A DNA stretch of 64,000 nucleotides, taken from Musa acuminata AAA Group. Its lineage: Eukaryota; Streptophyta; Magnoliopsida; Zingiberales; Musaceae. The stretch covers positions 11,811,501 through 11,875,500 of the forward strand of contig NC_088357.1 of the NCBI RefSeq assembly GCF_036884655.1. Direction: 5' to 3'. A model generated the notes under the pieces. The model saw only the letters and a program-made list of their open reading frames with translations. It did not search any database and was not told the origin of the DNA. This document shows positions 47,301-59,200 of the stretch, one piece after another; the first letter of the stretch is position 1; the number at the start of each line of letters is the position of its first letter. Both the position numbers and the translations under genes were made by a program.

Positions 47301-49748
47301 GAAGGAAAGCAAAGGCCGTTGCAGCATCCCAGTCATATCTGATATAACAAAAATCAATCAGATTAAGATAATGAACATATCATAGACCATCACCCTTAAT
47401 TGCAATACATACTGGTGCTTTGTCGGTTCTTGTGGTTTGGGCTCAATCAGCAGAGTTCCTGGAGTATGGAAGAAAAAATCATGAATAATACTATAATTCA
47501 AGATGTTAAAGGTACTATAGCAAGTGAATCAGTAATTGCAATAAGAAAACATAAATAAGCATGCCAAGAAGATAAGACTATTAGATATAGTTGTCAGATC
47601 AGATAAATTATAAAAGAAAATGTTTTTTTTTAACAATCAAACTTCATACAAAAATATGGAACATCAATTTCTGAGTGCTTTTAACTAGTAAGCTAATGAC
47701 TTGAAAACCTAATTGTGCAATGAACTTATATTAGCCAATATGGATCAAGACATGGATACCATTGAACCCTATCTTCTTCTTGTAATCAACAGCAGCTTGA
47801 AGAAATCTTGCCTACAAAAAGTAAAACCTTGTTTTTAAATGCATAAGAATAATAATCTGGAAAACAATATGTGTGCTTTTACAATTATGAATTGTTCAGG
47901 TATTCTATCATAATAAATAAAAGAAAATTGATAATAGAAAAAGATTAACTCTGAACAGGTTAGACTGGCCAATATATTTACTAACTCATACCAAGTGATC
48001 AAGCTCTCTTTGCATATCAGTGTTAAGAAGTGACTGATACCCTTCACGTCCACCCCAAAAAACATAGTTCTCTCCTCCTAGGTAGTGTGTTACCTACAAG
48101 AAAATGAAGCACAAATGTAGCGGATATTTGAAACTAAAGGCATTCAAATATTCAAAATTAACACCTCAATGGCCTTCTTGACTTGAGCAGCCGCATAAGC
48201 ATAAACTCCAACCTCTGAGCTGCAAGACAGAAGGATGAAAGTTGGTGAATATATACTTTGAAATATAATACAGACTCTTATTAAAAGAAGAATCACACAG
48301 TACCTAGTAGCTGCTCCATGCATGTAGCGAGGATGCAAGAAAAGTTGCGCTGTGCCCCACAAAGGTTTAATTTTAGTTCCCTCCTGTAAAACATATGAGA
48401 TTCGTCAGGGGATAAAACTTAAATTACTATGGTTGATTCATAATAATAAGTGAACAATGAAAAGAGATGATAACAAATAGCAACATTATAGAGGCTCTAC
48501 TCATGTTTTACAAGTGGTAATGCAGCATTAATACCTGAAGTTCCTTGGCAAGAGCTACCACTTCATCCAAGTTTGCATTAGTTTCCTGACAATACCAAAT
48601 TGTCAAACAACAGAGTTTAAGTAAAAAAATGTTTTTCACATGCTTAAGCAGTTAAACTTAAAAAGTTCGAAATTAACTAGATCACTGAGCAAACCCTGGT
48701 AACTTTTTTATGGATGAACAGTGACAGAGTTTGCTAAAAAAACTTTTCAAGCATGCCTCAGAAGCAACATAACTTGATTCTTGCAATTAGTTGAATCATT
48801 GTCTTGCATCAGCATATATAACTGCTAAAGTCTGAATAAAGTTAACGATAAGAAACAACAATGATCATTGCTTACCGCAAGTGTTTTACCATCTGGAGCT
48901 ATATCTCTATCATGAAAACACCACCTATCAACTCCAAGTTTGTCCATGAATTCAAAGTGTGCTCTCACTGTGATTGGAGACATAACATGAGTGTCTTAAC
49001 TTTAATTAACTACCTGATTGTATATTATCTTACTTTGTCCAACTAACTAGCTGACATAACATTATCTTACTTCGTCTTTTGGCCATGGCTACAGAATTTG
49101 TACCATCTTCCCATGGCCATGATTTTGTTGGGGCACCAAAAGGATCAGCACCAGTCCCACGAAAGGTGTGCCAAAAGGCAACACTAAATCGCAACCAATC
49201 CTACAAGAACAATTAGAAAGCATTAGCATCAACAAATGACAGGACGACTGATCCTTAAATAAGTAAACCAACAAACAAACCTTCATTTTCTTTCCAAGTA
49301 TCTCTTCCTCAGCATTATACCACTTATAAGAAAGTGGATTTTTGCTGGTTGGACCCTAATGTGAAAGGGGAAAATTGCAACAAAATTTGTATTAGTTGAT
49401 CAATCAAATCAACAAGAAAACCATGTTCATATTGCAGCAGACCCAATGTTTGGACAAAGTCAATAAAAAAATACAATGTCGATAAGATATTACTTCATAT
49501 TTGATTTTTGGAATGCCTGGGAAGAACTCGCCTTCCCAGCCATCTGAAGAACCACCATCACACTTGGCCTCGAGATTAGCTGGGCATGTATGTGGACCTT
49601 CTGCAATCTGCAAGTAGAAATTATTCACACTTCCACCAAGACAGACATTTGAACGTTTGGTAAAAGAAAAAGAAGGTATGGGGTTACTCACAACAGATGA
49701 TAGGACCAAGGCCAAGGAGAACAGCAGCAGAGTCCGCTTTATCTCCAT
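44385..49748 (-). CDS. XYLA: Xylose isomerase (plant, secretory-pathway type), complete, 20 exons
   Basis: Exons: 49748-49692, 49607-49494, 49355-49281, 49200-49071, 48967-48876, 48585-48535, 48383-48304, 48219-48165, 48093-47992, 47811-47760, 47458-47413, 47338-47283, 45691-45640, 45529-45450, 45334-45264, 45143-45103, 44952-44853, 44782-44711, 44594-44517, 44420-44385; 479 residues. It interconverts D-xylose and D-xylulose (EC 5.3.1.5; the bacterial enzyme also acts on glucose). Active-site landmarks are CFHDRD (142-147, the catalytic His-Asp pair), WGGREGY (231-237), IEPKP (274-278, first metal Glu), NIECNH (309-314, metal Glu and His) and GNIDAN (336-341, metal Asp). A hydrophobic N-terminus ([15 protein letters not shown]) followed by [11 protein letters not shown] is a likely signal peptide, as in the Arabidopsis homologue At5g57655. 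Its physiological role in plants is poorly defined. All junctions are GT-AG and phases agree. Confidence 0.94.
46178..46265. repeat. 44-bp-period duplication in intron 12 of the xylose isomerase gene
   Basis: TTCTG-TATGT-C-TCTGCACAGGA-TGCAT-TAAACA occurs at 46,178 and 46,222 with a few substitutions. Confidence 0.8.
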
Positions 49749-52700
49749 GGTGCACCAAAAGTGGAAAAGATGGTTCTGAAAATGAGAGAGTTAGAATGCA
49801 TGAGAAACTGGTCGAGTTGCTATAACACAAACAGAATATTTCAAATTCCATACAAAGAGGAGGATACAGCTTGTCCATAATTTTGTATAAAGATTTGGCT
49901 AATTTTTGAAGTTCTAAAATTACGTCTTTGATAAAAATAGGTTTTTGGGTAAAATGGAGAAACTCAATAAGAGAATACAACCAACTTCCGAGGACAAATC
50001 AAATCCATTCCCCTTGAGAAATCAAATTCCTTCAGTGACTAACCGGTCTATTTCTACATTACGCTACACGGCTAAGAAAGTTAAATAAAATATAGAGATA
50101 CAACCACAAACCAAGCAACAAATCACGGAGTCCTTTGAAAAATTGAATTAATCAACATGTACAGACTGCTCCCCTTTTTCTCAATGTTTGATGCAGAATA
50201 ACAAACAAACTGAATAATATCCCATCCCCTCATGAACCACTAAATAGGAAATCAAATTCGATTTGTCTCCTCAAAAGACGCGTTTTTTCTTCAAATGAAC
50301 TTAGTCTCATGTTTCATCTATTCCTAAACTAAACACCAAAAGATCACATCTTTCCTTTCTCCCTAAACACGATATAATTGAATCAAAGAAAAACTTCAAA
50401 AGAAATCCAAAGTGAAACCCCGACATAAAAACAGATAAAAGGAAAAAGGAAAACAAGCCGACATTTTTATTCACAAAACGAGCATTCAAAATCCTATGTT
50501 ACTAATCCTCGACTCCAACGTTAACAAATGATCGATCCCCAAACTAAACACTCCAAAACATCACATCTTTCCTTTCTCTTTCTTTCTCCTAAACACGAGA
50601 TCGATCATCGAGTCGACATAGAAATAGAAAATTCGACACGAAGAAGAAGAAGAAGAAGAAGAAGGGAAACACACCACGCCCACGCCTCCAGCGATCTCTC
50701 GAGTTCCCAGACGAACAGCGCTAGCAGCAAACAGTAGAGAATAAAACCACCGCTGTGGATTAAAGCCAACACGGGCAAACGGGGATAGCCAAAGATAGCC
50801 GTCAATCACGAGAATGTGGGATCTTATCCAACTCAAGCAACAAATCCCCAACATAGTCTACTTCTTATCGCCGTCCATCAGAAGATCTGGACCACGGCTC
50901 ATAAAGATTTGTATCCATCATAACCGTCAAAATGTGAATGGACAGATCACATAAGCATTTCACTAAGGGCATTTAACTCCGACGTTGGTATCTTTTGGTC
51001 TACCGTGTGGAGACTGTTCGACTCTCACCACATCCGTCCGTGCTTCACACGAACTCATTTTTGTGTGCGTCGATCCGCTTAAATCGGATCATACTAACTA
51101 ATGGGATGATGATAATACATTACATTGAAAAGGAAATGTGATTAGTCAAGTTTAGAGTAGATTTAGGCAGTAATTGATCAGATTGGGACTCGAGAAAGGT
51201 AAATTTTGATATCCTAATTCGATTTAAACTTTTTTAAGTAATTATATATAATAATCTTAAATTAGTTTTTTTAAGATAAGTAATTAACGAGGGATTGATT
51301 ACCTTTCAATAAACGGTCAAAGTGCTAAATTAATTAGTTTTATAGTTTTTACAAAAATATAAGTTGAATTAAATAAAATATTCGTAAGCCTCACTAAAAG
51401 ATGCTTAATATCATCTTGCTAGAGAATATTTATATTTTGAGTATCTTTCTTTTCTTTCTAAATAATATTTTAAATTTTAAAATATTTTGATCACCACAAT
51501 AAAAAAATATTATAACAAATATATATATTATATATTATAATAATTTTTTAAAAATAAAAATTATCTAAATAAAAATAAAAGTTTGAATTGTTATAGTGCA
51601 TTGATGATCACAATAAAAAAACCTACTCAAAAATATTAAGAATGATCTTGATAGACTTTTAATATTGACCAAACTAATTATAAGCTTAAAAATATGATAT
51701 CATAATGGTGTACCAGTAATGATAATAATATATATATATATATATAATATGATATTATTTTTATATATTTTTATAATATTTAATATTAAAAATACTGTAA
51801 ATGAATCAAATGAAAACACTATAACACATTAAAACTAGTCAAAAAAATAAAAAGAGTGAAAATTTTGAGGAGAAGAGTTGGTGAAAGATATTTTGATATT
51901 TTTTAAAATAAAATTGATTGACAAATTTTGCGAGAAATATAAAACCCTTCTTTTGTTGGAGTGAAGGATTGATCCAAACCTTTTAGTTCATGATTTAAAG
52001 TAGTAGATATATTAGATTGATTTGGAAATATATATTATATTTCTTTCAGAAAAAATATTTAATTATTTTGGACTAAGTAGGAATTAATCAGTTGATGGTT
52101 AGTGCATCGTTAATAGGTCTCATGTTTGTTTGATTATTATTATTTATGAACAAAATATTAGGTTTGGATCGAGTAGGAATAGGTAAATAGATACACGATT
52201 TGGATTTAAGATGGTCTTAATGCCTAAAAATATTAGTTAGCTTTAAATTTAGGTAGGATTATCCTACCTAATACAATTCCTACACACAAATTAAAGGAAA
52301 TATGACTCCTCTAATTTTTTTATTATATGAAATTGACGTAATTACCGTAAATTGGTATGTATTGTAATCCAAATATAATATATTAACTTAAATTATTTCT
52401 CAGATTTACGTATAAACCATGTCATATTCGAGTCGTATGAGTTTACCAAATCGTATATCTATAAATTATTTATCTCATGTTTATACGACATTAACATCAA
52501 TTCTCTACCAATTCCTTCTACTCATTTTCATCGTAAAAGGCGTAAGCTATAACGAATAAGAATCTATACCGCTCGGCTCCAACATAATTATTTTGATATA
52601 GTATGCATTTATCGTTATTGCCTCTGTGAATATGAACATACTAGCTAAATAATTCCAACATGTTAAGACAGATATTATATAATTGTTTGATTTTTTACTA

Positions 52701-53054
52701 TTTTTTCTATCATCATAATTCTACTCGAAATTATTCACATAAAAATAGTAATTTAAATAAGTATCCTCACTGATTTGTAAATAAAAATAATTAAATAGAG
52801 AGATTTATATTCAATCACATTGTTTTTTTTTGCATAAATTTATAATATTTTTTAAAATATTATAACTGAGAAATTCAATTAGTTCAAGTTATAATTTAGG
52901 TACTGTTTTTTAGTTGTATTATCATGAAAAGGTTTCACAGATTATTATAACAACAAATAAGAACATTCTTGGAAAAATATTAAAAGGAATGTTAATCAAG
53001 AGCTAAAATAGAAATCATTTTCAGAATTCACCCTATATTATTATACCTTCTCGA

Positions 53055-53088
53055 AATAAAAAAAGAAAAAGAAAAAGAAAAAGAAAAT
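53055..53088. repeat. (AAAAAG)n purine tract
   Basis: Four to five AAAAAG units about 165-195 bases upstream of the Obg gene ATG. Confidence 0.85.
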
Positions 53089-53173
53089 ATCCCATTTTTT
53101 CGTTCAGGATATTTTTGCCAATCCATGTGTTTCTTTCTTATCCATCCCAAAGAAAAAGGACAATAAATATTAA

Positions 53174-53181
53174 TATAAATA
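53174..53181 (+). promoter_or_regulatory. Candidate TATA box of the Obg gene
   Basis: TATAAATA 69 bases before the ATG at 53,250, giving a leader of about 35-45 bases that contains CTTCCTGTGG-type sequence. Confidence 0.5.
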
Positions 53182-53249
53182 TGAAAGCAAACTCCCTCGC
53201 CTCACTCTTTGCTTCTTCCTGTGGCTAGAGAACGGCCAAAGGAACTGTA

Positions 53250-56200
53250 ATGGCGACCGCCGCCGTCGCCCTCTCCTCCCTCCGCTTCCGTCCTCTCTCC
53301 GCCGCCGGGGCTCGCCCTAAGGCCGGAAGCCCTAAAAGGCCATCTCGTCCCAAGCCTAACCTCAAGTCCCGGAAGGTCTCTGGCGGCCCGCCGTCCTACG
53401 GCTCCTCGAGCGGCGGCGGTGGGGAGGCCACGACCTACACCCGCCTCCCTCCCAAGGGCGACTTCTCCCTCGATCCATCCGTCGTTCCGTTCTCCTCAGC
53501 GACCTCCGGTGAAATTAGGTTGCGTGAGTCGCCGGTTCCGGCTTTAAATTCTTCTAAGGAAAAGCCTTCGGACCGTCATCGAAGTAGAGGCTACGATAAG
53601 AAGGCTAAAGGTTCGTTCTCTGTGGAAGTGATCGAAGATGAGTTGTTGACGTTTGAACCCGATGGCAAGTTCTCCCTCGATCCATCCCTCGGATTCCACG
53701 CACGAGGCTCGGGCGAGTTTAGGGTCGAACAGGTAACAAATCCTGCGTCGAATTTGATGAATAAGAATCTTTTGAACAGTTCGATATTTGTGCAGGACAT
53801 CGAGGGAAGCGACGACGAATTTTTGGAGTTCGAATCGGATGAAGATGAGGTTATTGTGGGGTATGGATCCACGCATCCAGAGGTTGAGGCCTCGGATTTG
53901 GATTTAGAGTCTGAATCCGATGGGGAGTTGGAGGGTTATCTTGATGGGGACAATGAGTTTGGGAATGGAGAAGTGAAGGAGAAGGGGGTTCCTGCGATTA
54001 TGAGATGCTTTGATAGCGCGAAGATATATGTGAAGGCCGGGAATGGAGGGAATGGAGTTGTGGCATTTAGACGTGAGAAATTTGTGCCTTTTGGCGGTCC
54101 ATCAGGAGGAGATGGAGGGAAGGGAGGAGATGTGTATGTGGAGGTCGATGGGGCAATGAATTCTTTACTCCCATTCCGTAAAAATGTGCACTTCAGGGCT
54201 GGGAGAGGTGGGCACGGCCAAGGAAGGAAGCAGGCTGGGGCGAAGGGAGAGGATGTGGTTGTGAAGGTGGCACCTGGAACTGTGATCAGAGAGGCCTTCA
54301 AAGGAGGTATGCTGGGTGAGGTGTTGCTGGAGTTATTGCACCCTGGACAGCGGGCACTGCTCTTACCTGGTGGGCGGGGTGGGAGAGGAAATGCATCTTT
54401 CAAATCAGGGACTAATAAGGTACCAAAGATTGCAGAAAATGGAGAAGAGGGCGCCGAAATGTGAGTATTAAAATTTTCTTTTTTTGTTTTCTTCTCATTT
54501 TATGTATTAAATATGTGTTTATTCTTGAATTTGCAAGAGAGCATATACATATTTAAGAAATGACTTCATATTGAAATGAGAAACATTTCCAACGACTGAC
54601 TTTTAATTTAGTCAACATACTTCTTACAATATAGACTGCAATGAAGTTGAAGTTTGTTAGAGCCTCCGGATTCTTAGTGGAGAGGGAATAAGTTCATGTC
54701 ATCCAATTTATCTAATTGACCTACTCTTGAGAGAGTCAAATTAGCTAGGAATATATATTGTACTGCTCCTTATTTATCTTATTGGTGTTTCTTTTGTTTT
54801 GAGACAGAGTAGCATCTAGGGATTTTTGTTATGGTGGGAATGGCTGAAAGGTTCTCAAGCTTCCTAAACAATTAGATAGCCACCCTGCATGGGATTAGCA
54901 AACATGTGTCATCTTGACGGCTGATGATTTTGAATGTCTACAAAAATTTGATGATCATCATTATGTGTACGATCGGTGCAGGAAACATATCTCATCTTGA
55001 TGACTGATGATCTTGAAGCTATGTGAGTATAAAAGGGCAATGGTGCACTAGGGTTCATGGTCTACAGTATCAAACTGTACCGTCCGGTACGGGCGGTACA
55101 TACCGGTCCGACAGGTTGTTGGTACGCGGACCGCCGGTTACCGGTCCGAATGCACTGTAGCACTGTAGCAGAGCTAAGTACTCGACACACCTGGGTGTAT
55201 CGCTCGGTATACCGTAACGTATCGATATCGAGCCCAGGTCAAAACACCGGTAAGGTACGGTATTGCGAACCTTGCTAAGGATAACATGCATGGTTCTCCT
55301 ACAATGTTGCCATTATAAAATCAAAACACAATAGTTGATGATTTGAATTTTTTTAAGAAAATTAATCAGTTAACCAGTAGGTTGAGGGAATTAGAAATGA
55401 AATTAGTTCACAGAAGAAATGTTGTTATGTATTTTAAAGAGAAGATGTTGTAATCATCATCACTGAACACAAAGATTGTCATATAAAAATCCTGGATTGA
55501 TGTGATTGTCAATTAAAAGAACCTCTAGCATGTTGCTGGATGAGTTATTCTAAGAAGAAGCACTCTGTTGTATCTAAAATCACTAGTTAGTGATATTTGA
55601 TTTTACTTAGACAGCTGCAAGCTGTGAGGGTCAGTTACCTTAGCAGAAATGTTAATGTAATTGCCCACAATCTGACAAATTTTGGTAGGGAATCTACGGT
55701 ATCTCAATCTTGGGGAGATGATTTTGATAGTTTTTTGGCCTCTGTAACCGATGGGCACCATTATTTAGTAATGGAATAGAGTTTTCTTCTTTTTTTTCAA
55801 AAAAAAGAAGAGACCTTATTTCCACAAGGACATGAGTGCTTTATATCTTGCATCAATTAAATAATTTGGCAAACCAAGATTGTAATTTATATGAAGCCTG
55901 AGATAAATTATGATACATGTATTATGTAGAAATTGTCATGTTCTGGAATAAACAAGTTTGCTGATGGATTAGGCTATCCAATGCCATCTCTGTAGATTTT
56001 TTTTGTTATCAAGTTTTTGTAGCTTAACGAGAAGTCTAAAAAGAGATCTTTGATGAAGCAACTGGGTCTGATATATTTCTTACTATAATTTTGTTACTGT
56101 TTGTATCTAGAAAGTGAACATAAAATTTCTGTTCTTACATGAAGCTTGTGATTAGATAAACTCTTCAGAATTATGCGATGGTTGAAACTTTCTCTTGATT

Positions 56201-59200
56201 TCTATAGCAGTACCATATGGCAAAATTCATGAACTGGCTAAAAGAACTGATATGTAGGCTCTGCATAAGATAATGACCATATTTGGAGAAAGAATATTTT
56301 ATATAAAAATTGTCAGTATGAAATGGATTTTTCCTCCAAAGTAGGTTAAACCTATATATTTTTAAGACCCAGTTCCAGCAAGCAGGGTTTCAATGGCATT
56401 GAATTTCTCTGCCAAATTATGTATGCTTTTTTGATCTGTTCAAAGATCCTTGGATTCATTGTCAGAATTATGTAGGTCAAGAAGTTTTGTTACCCAACTA
56501 GAATATTCCTCAGGTGGTTGGATCTGGAGCTGAAGCTTGTAGCTGATGTTGGAATTGTGGGTGCTCCAAATGCTGGAAAAAGCACTCTCTTAAGTGCTAT
56601 TAGCGCTGCTCAGCCAACCATCGCCAATTATCCCTTTACAACTTTGCTTCCTAATCTGGGAGTAGTTTCATTAGATTTTGATGCCACGATGGTGGTTGCA
56701 GATCTACCAGGTTTGCTTGAAGGTGCTCACAGGGGATTTGGCTTAGGTCATGAGTTCCTAAGACATGCTGAAAGATGTTCTGTCTTGGTAAAATGCTTAA
56801 TCAGTGTTTAGCTAGTTACTTTCATTTGTCTTTCATACTTAATAGTAGATGGTATCTAGTTGATTTCATATTGATGTGTTGTTGGGTTGTTTCTTCTTTT
56901 CCCGGAGAAAGTTCTGGCACAGTATGCATAGTTTATGCAAGCAATAATTCTTTTGGAATTTATTCAGAATTTGCATAATTAGTGATAGTACTGAAATGAT
57001 CTTCAGCAAGATTAGTGGGCGCCTTTGTGTTTCTCATTCTAAACTTGCAATTTTTAGGGTTTCTAACATTCAGTACCTATTGATACCTTTTCTTCCTGAT
57101 TATTTTGCACGTTGATGATCCTTGTTCCTCATTTCTTGTATCTGCTGACTCGGGCATCCATCTTCTTCAATATGAATTTTCACTTGAGTATGATGCACGT
57201 TATAAAAGATTTTAGCAAACATAATTTGTTCTTCAATGTTATACTTCAATCATCATCAACTATTCAAGTTTCCATAGAGGTCATTTTGACGGATATGAAA
57301 TGTGTTTTAATGTTCAAGCCAGAGACAATATCCCTTTGTCATATTTATGGTTATTAATTGATTTAAAGCACAAGTAATAGTCATAGCTCATGTTTCTTTA
57401 GTTCTTGAACGTTTTGCTGATGAGCTTACATTATTCTAACATCTTTCCATGAATTCTTCTGGTCAACCCTACGTGCTGCAGTTTAAGCCACTAGATCTTT
57501 GTTATTCTTTTGTCTTCCTCCAATCTACTTTTCTTCTTCCTTCCTCCCTCTTGATTATCAGTTAGTCTGTTGTGTAGTTTCGGCATCTATATGTTAAATT
57601 TCAGCTGTAGATGACTGGTTTTGACATCAGCCATAAGTAGAATGTAGACTCAAAGATCATTTGACACTTTCTATTATCTCAAAACTGCAGTAGGTTTCAT
57701 GCAATAACTATCAAAGGTATATGTTTTTGATATGAATTGATAGTGCAGCATGGAAATGCATACATCAAGATGTGAATGTTGGTGTTTGGTGAGTTCCATG
57801 TTTGAATTCTATACTTCCTAGGATAATGAATCCCCTAGGTTTTATCCTATCTTCTGAAAATTTACAAGGCATTTGTGACTATTCTTTCTTTGGTAACCTC
57901 GGCACCTTATTTTAAATTTTTTCATACTCAATATATTATCAAATACATTAAATTTTAACAAGTTTCTTTTATAGCAAGACTGGTTAAATCTTTTGAATTA
58001 GTTCTAATGGTTAATTTTGGGTGCTTCATTTAAATGCCTACTCATAAACGAATTCATATGCTGAACTTTGTTGTGATACTTATTGTTCATTTTCATGGGC
58101 CATCTGGTTTGCTGCTTAAATGATAATAATTTGTAAAAATAATTTTCTATTCAGCTGTAGGATTTCCTAATTAATCTTATTTGTGCAGATGAGTTACTTC
58201 TAGTATTAGTTATTGTTACAATTAACATTTTTGACTAATAAAACTTCTCTTGTGATATGGATCCTCAGGTGCATGTTGTTGATGGTTCAGGGCTGCAGCC
58301 AGAGTATGAATTTGATGCAGTTAGATTGGAACTGGAATTATTTAGCCCAGGGCTCGCAGAGAAGCCGTATATTGTTGTATATAACAAAATGGACCTTCCA
58401 GAAGCATATGAGAGCTGGGATTCATTCAAGGAACGTCTGCAAGCTCGTGGAATCCAGCCTTTCTATAGTAGTGCAATGAATAGACAGGGGACACATGATA
58501 TTGTGGTTGCTGCCTATGAACTTTTAAGGGAAGAAAGGAAATCAAAACGGGAATCTGAAGGTAACTAATTTATTATTCTTTTCTTTTCCTGTTTTTATGG
58601 TGTAATCATAGCATTTTTTCTGTCCAATGACTAGGTACTGATGTATTTTTCTGTCTTAACAAGCCTAAATTCCAATTATGTGTGGTCATCCTAAACTAAT
58701 TTGGTGTGAAGCTGGTTCTTGAAAATAAACTATCCGTGTTATGTATATACCTTCATTTTATATTCTTTTTTTTCTTAGTTCATTATATACTGGTTCTTAA
58801 TTTAAGACCATTACAAATTAATGATAACTGAGATTTTGTGAGAAGTGTCCTTGTGGTGATGTTGTGCCAGTAATCTGATTTCCCAGCTAAATTCCTTTGT
58901 GTGTTATCCTAAACTAATTTGGTTTTCAGTTGGTTCTTGAAAATAAACTATCCATGTTATGCATATACCTTCACCTTTGTGTTCTTTCTTATTTTTAAGA
59001 TCACTATACTAGTCTGGGTTTTATTTAAGGCCATCATAAGTTGCTGATAACTGAGATTTTTTGGCAATTTTTCTTGTGGTGATATTGTGAAACTAATCTG
59101 ATATCCTTCTTGATGGGAAAATAAACCATCTGCATGAATCCAAGCACTTTTCACAAAGTGTACAATGCTAGGTCAGAACATCAACCAAGAGATGGGGAGA

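Larger units (their letters stand above)
49749..53249. other. Divergent intergenic region between the xylose isomerase and Obg genes
   Basis: A TTTTCAG acceptor 27 bases before the xylose isomerase ATG (minus, near 49,776) and a GC-rich, (TTC)n-containing block at about 50,630-50,860 suggest a 5' UTR intron of roughly 0.9 kb for that gene; this is inference. 50,900-53,050 is AT-rich with no gene. An (AAAAG)n run at 53,055-53,088 precedes the Obg promoter. Confidence 0.5.

Noticed and set aside
55057..55291. 73-codon frames on both strands in ObgC intron 1
   Set aside because: They come from the self-complementary GC-rich element and have no coding signature.
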